Below, piece after piece: positions 1 through 6,135 of a DNA stretch of 7,819 bases (position 1 is the first letter of the stretch; every line of letters starts with the position of its first letter). A program made the position numbers and the translations under genes. Location of the stretch: positions 1-7,819 of the forward strand of contig SKLB01000264.1 of assembly GCA_007123465.1 (NCBI GenBank). The letters are read 5' to 3'. The notes under the pieces were generated by a model. That model did not search any database. It was not told the DNA's origin and was given only the letters and a program-made list of their open reading frames with translations. Origin of the DNA: Spirochaetales bacterium. Its GTDB lineage: Bacteria; Spirochaetota; Spirochaetia; DSM-27196; PWMO01.

Positions 1-742
1 ACATGTGGTTCTGAACCATGTCGCGCAGCGCACCGGATGCGTTGTAGTAGTTGCCGCGACCTTCAACGCCCAGCCGTTCGGCTACCGTAATCTGGACGTG
101 GTCCACGTAGCGATGGTTCCAAAGCGGCTCAAATATTCCGTTGCCGAAGCGCAGCAGCATGATATTCTGTACCGTCTCTTTGCCGAGGTAGTGATCGATG
201 CGGTAGATCTGCTCTTCCCCAAAGTACTGTGCAAGCAGGCGGTTCAGAGCGCGCGCCGAGTCGAGGTCACGCCCAAACGGCTTCTCGACTACAATGCGGA
301 CGGTTCCGCTGCTGCTGTTGTTCAGCCCGGCCTGGCCCAGCTGTGTGATGATCGTCTCGTAGTTCTGCGGCGGCGTTGACAGATAGTAGAGGCGGTCACC
401 TCCGGACTGCAGCAGCTCGGACAGCGTGCGATACCCCTCGGCCTGGTCAAACGAGGACTGCACGTATTCCAGCTGCTGCAGAAACGCCGCACGCTGCTCA
501 TCGGTGGCGTCGGGAGTTGCGTGCAGTATCTCATCGGCGCGCTGACGCAGCCCGTCGCTGCCCCAGTCGCGGCGCGCAAAGCCTACCACCTTCAACCGTG
601 AGACTCCCTTGCGATAGAGGGCAAACAGCGCCGGCAGCAGTTTGCGGCGGGTCAGGTCGCCGGTGACGCCGAAAATCACCACCGTTACCGGATCGGAGCG
701 ATGAGAGTGGCCGAGACCTTCACGAAACGGGTTGTAATCCAT
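1..742 (-). CDS. zwf: Glucose-6-phosphate 1-dehydrogenase, N-terminal half (partial)
   Basis: The enzyme oxidises glucose-6-phosphate to 6-phosphogluconolactone with NAD(P)+, the entry step of the oxidative pentose phosphate pathway, in the cytoplasm. The first 247 residues are present; the family is usually about 490-510 long, so the C-terminal half lies outside the window. Residues 25-34 (GVTGDLTRRK) are the dinucleotide-binding loop. Residues 153-157 (EKPFG) match a conserved core block. Residues 181-189 (RIDHYLGKE) are the family signature with substrate-phosphate-binding His184. The final visible block RDMVQNHM carries His246, the equivalent of the catalytic base (His240 in Leuconostoc, His263 in human). 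The ATG at 742 starts 24 residues before the loop, as expected. No Shine-Dalgarno sequence precedes it, and a promoter -10 candidate lies only 9 bases upstream. It is divergent from birA, with no functional link evident. Confidence 0.96.
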   Translation of the reverse strand, partial: MDYNPFREGLGHSHRSDPVTVVIFGVTGDLTRRKLLPALFALYRKGVSRLKVVGFARRDWGSDGLRQRADEILHATPDATDEQRAAFLQQLEYVQSSFDQAEGYRTLSELLQSGGDRLYYLSTPPQNYETIITQLGQAGLNNSSSGTVRIVVEKPFGRDLDSARALNRLLAQYFGEEQIYRIDHYLGKETVQNIMLLRFGNGIFEPLWNHRYVDHVQITVAERLGVEGRGNYYNASGALRDMVQNHM

Positions 743-751
743 GGCATAGCA

Positions 752-780
752 AGTATGCGGTTTTCGCTTGCGAATTGCAA
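752..780 (-). promoter_or_regulatory. Candidate zwf promoter, close to the start codon
   Basis: Read on the minus strand, TTGCAA (775-780, 4 of 6 to the sigma70 -35 consensus) and CATACT (752-757, 4 of 6 to the -10 consensus) are separated by exactly 17 bases. The -10 element ends 9 bases before the ATG, so transcription would start 0-3 bases before the codon. There is no ribosome binding site in between. The assignment is inferred from hexamer matching only. Confidence 0.5.
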
Positions 781-782
781 TT
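763..782. repeat. Small palindromes in the zwf-birA divergent region
   Basis: Two adjacent symmetric sequences overlap here: TTCGC-TT-GCGAA (763-774) and the perfect 10-base palindrome AATTGCAATT (773-782). They cover the spacer and -35 element of the candidate zwf promoter and touch the birA side. They could be an operator, but they are short and may be chance. Confidence 0.25.
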
Positions 783-813
783 GATCGCCGGACTGCCTGC
801 TTTCAGCTATACT
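781..813 (+). promoter_or_regulatory. Candidate birA promoter with good -10 only
   Basis: TATACT at 808-813 matches 5 of 6 bases of the -10 consensus and ends 8 bases before the birA ATG at 822. The only -35-like hexamer, TTGATC at 781-786, is 21 bases away, which is longer than normal, so the -35 assignment is weak. If the -10 is real, the transcript begins at or within a few bases of the ATG. The element sits back to back with the zwf promoter candidate. Confidence 0.4.
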
Positions 814-821
814 GTAGCACT

Positions 822-1628
822 ATGGTACCGCCGCACTATTCACTCTTTGCTTACTCCTCTGCCTTCCGAACGGCACCGCTGTACCACTGCAGCGAAACCG
901 GCTCCACTATGGACGATGCGCGCAGCCTGCCGGCCCAGACCGCCGACGGGACTGTATTGTGGGCGGACCTCCAGCACGCCGGTCGTGGCCGCGGAGCCGG
1001 CCGCAACTGGCACGCCAGGGCCGGCGAAAACCTGCTGCTGACGCTGACGGTATCGCGCGCCGCGGCTACACCGGCCGGCCGACAATCCGAGATCGGCTCG
1101 ATCCCGTTACGCGCGGGCCTTGCGGTTGCCCGCACGGCGGTCGTTCTCGGTGTGGCGCAGTCCGACGTTGATATCAAGTGGCCCAACGATGTGCTGGTGT
1201 GCGGCCGCAAGTTGTGCGGCGTTCTGTGCGAAGGGGTCAGCGGCAGGTACCACATCGGGATTGGACTGAACGTCAACCAGACCGATTTCAGTGAGCTGCA
1301 GGCAGAATCAGGCCCGGCGGCAGACCGCGTGTCGCCGCCGGGCCCCACTTCGCTGGCACTGGCTACCGGGCACACACTCGACCGCCTTACGGTTCTCTAT
1401 TCGCTGCTGAGCTGCCTGGAAACGAGCCTGCGTGACCCCGCCTGGCGCTCAGCCGTCAACGGCCGTCTCTACCGACGCGGCCTGACGGCCGGTTTGCGCT
1501 GCGGCGGCGGCCCCGCTGCGCACGTACAGATTCTCGGCGTTGCTGCCGACGGGACTCTGGAGGTACTACGCGGTGACGGTAGCCGTGTTACTCTACTGCA
1601 ACCCGATGAGCTGATCTACACGCGCTAA
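822..1628 (+). CDS. birA: Biotin--[acetyl-CoA-carboxylase] ligase, lacking the DNA-binding domain
   Basis: This 268-residue cytoplasmic enzyme activates biotin with ATP to biotinyl-5'-AMP and transfers biotin to a lysine of carboxylase carrier proteins. Visible motifs are GSTMDDA (27-33), the biotinyl-AMP loop GRGRGAGRNW (54-63), KWPND (119-123), RKLCGVLCE (129-137, Lys130 matching the E. coli catalytic-site Lys183) and IGIGLNVNQ (145-153). Residues from about 215 on fit the small SH3-like C-terminal domain. There is no N-terminal helix-turn-helix, so it should be an enzyme and not a biotin-operon repressor. The biotinyl-AMP loop is one residue longer than in E. coli (GRGRRGRKW). I chose ATG 822 over an in-frame TTG at 768 because a -10 element lies between them and the upstream residues resemble no family sequence. 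No Shine-Dalgarno sequence is visible. The stop codon overlaps that of the convergent neighbour. Confidence 0.94.
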   Translation: MVPPHYSLFAYSSAFRTAPLYHCSETGSTMDDARSLPAQTADGTVLWADLQHAGRGRGAGRNWHARAGENLLLTLTVSRAAATPAGRQSEIGSIPLRAGLAVARTAVVLGVAQSDVDIKWPNDVLVCGRKLCGVLCEGVSGRYHIGIGLNVNQTDFSELQAESGPAADRVSPPGPTSLALATGHTLDRLTVLYSLLSCLETSLRDPAWRSAVNGRLYRRGLTAGLRCGGGPAAHVQILGVAADGTLEVLRGDGSRVTLLQPDELIYTR

Positions 1629-3379
1629 CCGGGCTGCTTTGGTTGCAACAGTGCCGCGCGCAGCCGCTCCGGTGGAGTGCTGACGATATCGGTATCGGGC
1701 TCGCCGGGTGCCAGACAGAGTGTTACACGCTGTTGGCTGGCGCGCGACAGATCCGGCCGCTCCAGGCAACCGGCAACGTGCACCCCGATGCGGCAGCAGC
1801 GTTTGCCCGCCGGGGTTACCTCCACGGTCAACGGTGCAACAATCGGGCCGCTCAATGCCGGGTAGCCGAGCGACACTACCCTGTCCTGCCAGCGGATGCG
1901 GAAGAGGCTGCCCCAGATGGTACTCCGTGCCGGCTTATTCCCGGCTTCGATATAGGCAGCTCCCTGACTGCCGTCTGGGTAGACGCTTTCGATCTCAATC
2001 CATTGCCCGACCGCGCACTCATAGAGCGCGATCTCCAGCGGTGAAAGCCGCACTACCGGCGCATCTGAGGCTGCCACCGGCGTAGTGAAGTGCAGGTCCA
2101 GCAGCAGCCAGCCGCTGTTTTCGATAAACAGGGCATCCATCTGCAGGCTGCCGGGCTGTTGCAGCGCCGGATCCACCAGCGATGCGTAGGTCGATAGCCC
2201 GCGCGCGTGGCGCGATTCAAACGAGAAAGCGCTTTCGACGCTCATGGTGCAGCGCCTGCCGCGGAACTCGATCCAGCCGAGCGATGGTCGGCGCGACAGC
2301 AGCGAGTACTCATCGCTGTCTATGCGGCACAGCGCGCCGTTATCAAACCAGGCGGTAATGCCTTCTTCGCTCAGCGTGGCTGACCCCATCATGCTGGCGA
2401 TATACTCGCGGTCCAGGGAAATGTCCGCATTGGAGGCTGCGTGCCGTTCTGCTCTGTCTTCTGCGCCAATGTCGCTGCACAGCAGGCTGAGGATCGAGTG
2501 AGTCTGTTCTGCGGTCTGCCGCCCGTGGCGCTGCTGTGCAGCACGGCGCACCGCGTGCAGCAACTGTGGCGTAACCGGATCCGGTTGCACCACGTCGATA
2601 ACCGGCGCAGCGTGGTGGTCCTCATCACAGGACGCAACGAACTCCCGGCTGAGCGGGACCAGCTGCAGCGACGTGCGCTTTGCAACCGCCTGCAGCAACT
2701 GCTGCAGGCGGCGCAGCGGCAGCCCGTCTTGCGGATTGCCGAAGTGAATCAGCAGCACAGCCGACGGGGAGCGCTTTGCAGAGCGTGTCAATGCGCGCGC
2801 GAGTCTGCGAACCATTCTGGCGGCTGCTGCCTCTGTCAGGCCGCCCTGCAGGCGGGTCCAGTCCGCACCGGCAACGCGGTAACGGCGCTGTTCACCGTAG
2901 AGGATCAGTTCTCCCAGTGGAGTGCTGCCGGCGGAATCGAAACCGGCGGCAACAAAGGCAAAACTGTCCTGGTAGCGCTGCAGCGCTGCTCCGCGCGCGA
3001 GGTCGGCGCTTGCGTGGAAGAATCCGGGGAGCTCAACACCGAAGTGTGCGCCCAGCCCGTCTCCCCGGGCGTTACGCATCGTCCACGACAGTTCACGCTT
3101 GAGCTCGGCTTGCAGCAGCGCACCGTGGGGTACACCGCTGTAACCGCACGCAGCCAGGCTGTCGAGTCCCCTACGGCAGCGCGAGCGGATCAGGTTCAGC
3201 GTGCGGTTGATCGGCGTCTGGGGGTGTTGCAGAAGCGTGGCCGGAAAGCTCCAGGTTACCCCGGCCTCGGCAAACCTCGGCCACTGCAGCAGCTGCTCAA
3301 TGGCATCGGAGCTGACTGTGGTCTGGGCATCCGGCTGCTGCGTGTGGAACAGCAGGGCGAGAGCTAAACGCCGTTTCAT
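1625..3379 (-). CDS. Uncharacterised 584-residue protein, possible sugar-hydrolase or deacetylase-like barrel plus beta-rich C-terminus
   Basis: I do not recognise this protein. Residues 1-250 alternate strand-like and helix-like segments: LALALLFHTQQP (5-16), GVTWSFPATLLQ (40-51), VAAGF (143-147), and SAVLLIHFGNPQDG (206-219) followed by a helix and LQLVPLSREF (238-247). This rhythm, with a His in the first strand and a late 'LLIH..NP.D' strand, faintly recalls the GH57/GH38 and NodB-type barrel families. The NodB metal-binding HxxxH motif is not seen. Residues 255-325 are Gln/Arg/Ala-rich and linker-like. Residues 335-540 look beta-rich (WFDNGALCRI, GWIEFRGR, SGWLLLDLHF, GQWIEIESVYPDG), consistent with a beta-sandwich. 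The hydrophobic stretch after MKRR is too short for a convincing signal peptide. ATG 3379 is preferred over TTG 3418 because a good promoter ends 7 bases upstream of it. It converges on birA with a 4-base overlap. The reading frame is certain; the function is not. Confidence 0.8.
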   Translation of the reverse strand: MKRRLALALLFHTQQPDAQTTVSSDAIEQLLQWPRFAEAGVTWSFPATLLQHPQTPINRTLNLIRSRCRRGLDSLAACGYSGVPHGALLQAELKRELSWTMRNARGDGLGAHFGVELPGFFHASADLARGAALQRYQDSFAFVAAGFDSAGSTPLGELILYGEQRRYRVAGADWTRLQGGLTEAAAARMVRRLARALTRSAKRSPSAVLLIHFGNPQDGLPLRRLQQLLQAVAKRTSLQLVPLSREFVASCDEDHHAAPVIDVVQPDPVTPQLLHAVRRAAQQRHGRQTAEQTHSILSLLCSDIGAEDRAERHAASNADISLDREYIASMMGSATLSEEGITAWFDNGALCRIDSDEYSLLSRRPSLGWIEFRGRRCTMSVESAFSFESRHARGLSTYASLVDPALQQPGSLQMDALFIENSGWLLLDLHFTTPVAASDAPVVRLSPLEIALYECAVGQWIEIESVYPDGSQGAAYIEAGNKPARSTIWGSLFRIRWQDRVVSLGYPALSGPIVAPLTVEVTPAGKRCCRIGVHVAGCLERPDLSRASQQRVTLCLAPGEPDTDIVSTPPERLRAALLQPKQPG

Positions 3380-3386
3380 GACTGTA

Positions 3387-3414
3387 TTTCTACCACAGGC
3401 AGGCAAAAAGTCAA
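3387..3414 (-). promoter_or_regulatory. Promoter of the 584-residue gene, leaderless type
   Basis: On the minus strand TTGACT (3409-3414, 5 of 6) and TAGAAA (3387-3392, 4 of 6) are 16 bases apart, and the -10 is preceded by TGG, the extended -10 pattern TGn. Only 7 bases separate the -10 from the ATG at 3379, so the transcript should start at or next to the ATG. The 7-base gap has no room for a ribosome binding site. Confidence 0.6.
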
Positions 3415-3453
3415 TCAATCTTCATGATAGACAACTTTTCTTGCAAAATTCAG

Positions 3454-3482
3454 TTGATGAATACGCTATTCCTTTGTATCTT
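3454..3482 (+). promoter_or_regulatory. Candidate groEL promoter
   Basis: TTGATG (3454-3459, first four bases match the -35 consensus) and TATCTT (3477-3482, 4 of 6) are spaced by 17 bases. Transcription would begin near 3489, giving a leader of about 70 bases before groEL. No CIRCE operator (TTAGCACTC-N9-GAGTGCTAA) is present in 3380-3562. A weak CAACT/AGTTG inverted repeat (3433-3437 and 3452-3456) overlaps the -35 region; its meaning is unclear. Confidence 0.45.
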
Positions 3483-3548
3483 TCCCGCGAACACGCAACA
3501 ATCAACCAGATTTATCACGTGTGAAGAAATCTTTAGGAAATCAAAGAA

Positions 3549-3554
3549 GAGAGG
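3549..3554 (+). promoter_or_regulatory. groEL ribosome binding site
   Basis: The purine run GAGAGG lies 8 bases before ATG 3563. It decides the start: an upstream in-frame GTG at 3521 would add 14 residues not found in the family and has no such site, whereas 3563 gives the normal MAKQ N-terminus. Confidence 0.85.
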
Positions 3555-3562
3555 GTGTTGAT

Positions 3563-5224
<1,662 letters not shown>

Positions 5225-5243
5225 TTTGTCGCTGCATTACAAC

Positions 5244-5271
5244 GGGGAAGCCATTACGGCTTCCCCTTTTT
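5244..5271 (+). terminator. Intrinsic terminator of groEL
   Basis: A perfect 9-base-pair stem GGGGAAGCC / GGCTTCCCC (5244-5252 and 5258-5266) with loop ATTAC is followed directly by five T residues, then GG and TTTT. It starts 20 bases after the groEL stop and separates groEL from the 97-residue gene. Confidence 0.93.
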
Positions 5272-5309
5272 GGTTTTGGGCCGTATCTTGAGGGTGGCAG
5301 GTCAGCATA

Positions 5310-5603
5310 ATGAAGCGTGAAGACTTTGTATTTGCGATAGGCTTTGAGGGCAATACGGCCGTGGTAGACGCGCGCAGCCGGAAGCGCTATCGGTCGCTCG
5401 GCACATTGGAGCTGGTCGAGAAGGGCCTCTATCGCCAGGCGTTCTGTTCAGCGCTCTACTCTGCAGACGCGCAGGAGATGGAGCAGCTGTTATCATACAT
5501 GCGCGAGCACACCTCTTTTGACGCTTCCTCGGAGATAGCGCTCAAGCGCCTGTTCGGCGTCTTCGAGGTACCCGAGGGAATCACCCGAACCCTGGCGGTC
5601 TGA
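5310..5603 (+). CDS. Small conserved-looking protein of unknown function, 97 residues
   Basis: I do not recognise a characterised family. The protein starts MKREDFVFAIGFEGNTAVVD, which reads as two short beta strands around a turn, followed by a charged region (RSRKRYRS). Next come amphipathic helices (about 35-66, including SADAQEMEQLLSYMRE) and a last segment ALKRLFGVFEVPEGIT. There is no signal peptide, membrane segment, Cys pair or recognisable DNA-binding motif, so a small cytosolic protein is likely. ATG 5310 is preceded by GCAGG about 8 bases upstream, an acceptable ribosome binding site. It follows the groEL terminator by under 40 bases and precedes yajC by 109 bases. A -10-like TATCTT (5284-5289) lies upstream, but its -35 position would fall in the terminator stem. 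Coding is supported by the site, codon pattern and tight packing, not by homology I can verify. Confidence 0.75.
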   Translation: MKREDFVFAIGFEGNTAVVDARSRKRYRSLGTLELVEKGLYRQAFCSALYSADAQEMEQLLSYMREHTSFDASSEIALKRLFGVFEVPEGITRTLAV

Positions 5604-5608
5604 CCAGG

Positions 5609-5633
5609 CCGGGGCTGATTACGAGCCCGGTTT
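5609..5633 (+). terminator. Weak stem-loop after the 97-residue gene
   Basis: CCGGGGCT (5609-5616) pairs with AGCCCGG (5624-5630) around a 7-base loop with one bulged G, followed by only three T residues. It could be a partial terminator or attenuate read-through into yajC. The short T tract makes it a poor intrinsic terminator. Confidence 0.35.
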
Positions 5634-5651
5634 GCAATATCGAGCGCTTTA

Positions 5652-5681
5652 TTGACTGCCGCTGTCGTTGTGTGCTACGGT
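5652..5681 (+). promoter_or_regulatory. Candidate yajC-secD promoter
   Basis: TTGACT (5652-5657, 5 of 6 to the -35 consensus) is followed after 18 bases by TACGGT (5676-5681, 3 of 6), which is preceded by TGC in the extended -10 position. Transcription would start near 5688, just ahead of the yajC ribosome binding site. The -10 is poor, so this is tentative. Confidence 0.4.
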
Positions 5682-5696
5682 TGTCGAAATCTCAAC

Positions 5697-5702
5697 GAAG
5701 GA
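5697..5702 (+). promoter_or_regulatory. yajC ribosome binding site
   Basis: GAAGGA lies 10 bases before ATG 5713 and fixes that start. An in-frame GTG at 5668 would lie upstream of this site and within the candidate promoter. Confidence 0.8.
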
Positions 5703-5712
5703 CAATATAATC

Positions 5713-6102
5713 ATGGCTACAATCTTTCATAATCTTCCGCTGTTGATGGCGCCGCCGGCCGGCGGAGCTCAAGGTGGGCCGGCTTCAATTGTGCCGACAC
5801 TGGTGACATTCGGATTGGTTTTTCTGATTTTCTACTTCCTGATCATCAGACCGCAGAGCAAGCGTCAGAAAGAGACCAAGCAGATGCTCAGTCAGTTGCG
5901 CAAGGGTGACCGGGTTGTGACCATTGGCGGCATGCGCGGCACCATCCAGTCACTCAAAGAAGACAGCGTGGTGCTCAAAGTGGATTCCAATACTTCGATC
6001 GAGTTCAACCGGTCGGCTATTGGTAATGTTGTCGATAAGCGCAGCGCTTCGAAGCCACAGAAGGAAAAGGATACCACTGAGGACGCCTCGGACGAGGAAT
6101 AG
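5713..6102 (+). CDS. yajC: Sec translocon accessory protein YajC
   Basis: YajC is a small inner-membrane protein that associates with SecDF and the SecYEG channel; its exact role is modest and non-essential in E. coli. This copy has 129 residues, slightly longer than the usual 85-115. A Gly/Ala/Pro-rich N-terminus is followed by one membrane helix at about 26-45 (rich in Ile, Phe and Leu). Then comes the family hallmark RPQSKRQKE (46-54), a positively charged cytoplasmic flank. The conserved domain continues with LRKGDRVVTIGGMRGTI and a SIEFNRSAIGNV segment. The C-terminal 20 or so residues are highly charged and end in an acidic tail, which accounts for the extra length. secD follows after 33 bases with no terminator between them, so the two are almost certainly cotranscribed. 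Confidence 0.96.
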   Translation: MATIFHNLPLLMAPPAGGAQGGPASIVPTLVTFGLVFLIFYFLIIRPQSKRQKETKQMLSQLRKGDRVVTIGGMRGTIQSLKEDSVVLKVDSNTSIEFNRSAIGNVVDKRSASKPQKEKDTTEDASDEE

Positions 6103-6119
6103 CCGACATTTTGGTTTCC

Positions 6120-6125
6120 GGAGAG
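6120..6125 (+). promoter_or_regulatory. secD ribosome binding site
   Basis: GGAGAG lies 10 bases before ATG 6136 in the short yajC-secD gap and supports that start codon. Confidence 0.8.
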
Positions 6126-6135
6126 ATAGAATCAT

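Noticed and set aside
5..379. A 124-codon plus-strand frame at the left edge.
   Set aside because: It is a shadow of zwf, whose minus-strand frame carries RIDHYLGKE and the other family signatures.
2441..3367. A 308-codon open frame on the plus strand, antisense to the 584-residue gene.
   Set aside because: The minus-strand frame is nearly twice as long, starts at a good promoter and ends exactly against birA. The plus-strand translation is low-complexity, rich in Cys, Gln and Arg, with no family motif or ribosome binding site.
3516..3521. CACGTG palindrome in the groEL leader.
   Set aside because: It is only six bases, does not extend outward, and lies downstream of the predicted transcription start with no recognisable regulator site.
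5284..5289. TATCTT upstream of the 97-residue gene, the same hexamer as the proposed groEL -10.
   Set aside because: The matching -35 position falls in the groEL terminator stem and has no resemblance to the consensus, so I do not call a promoter there.
5706..5711. A perfect TATAAT just before the yajC start codon.
   Set aside because: Transcription from it would begin near 5718, inside yajC and downstream of its ribosome binding site and ATG. Its best -35 partner (TTGTCG, 5681-5686) has a 19-base spacer. It is more likely chance AT-rich sequence between the ribosome binding site and the ATG.
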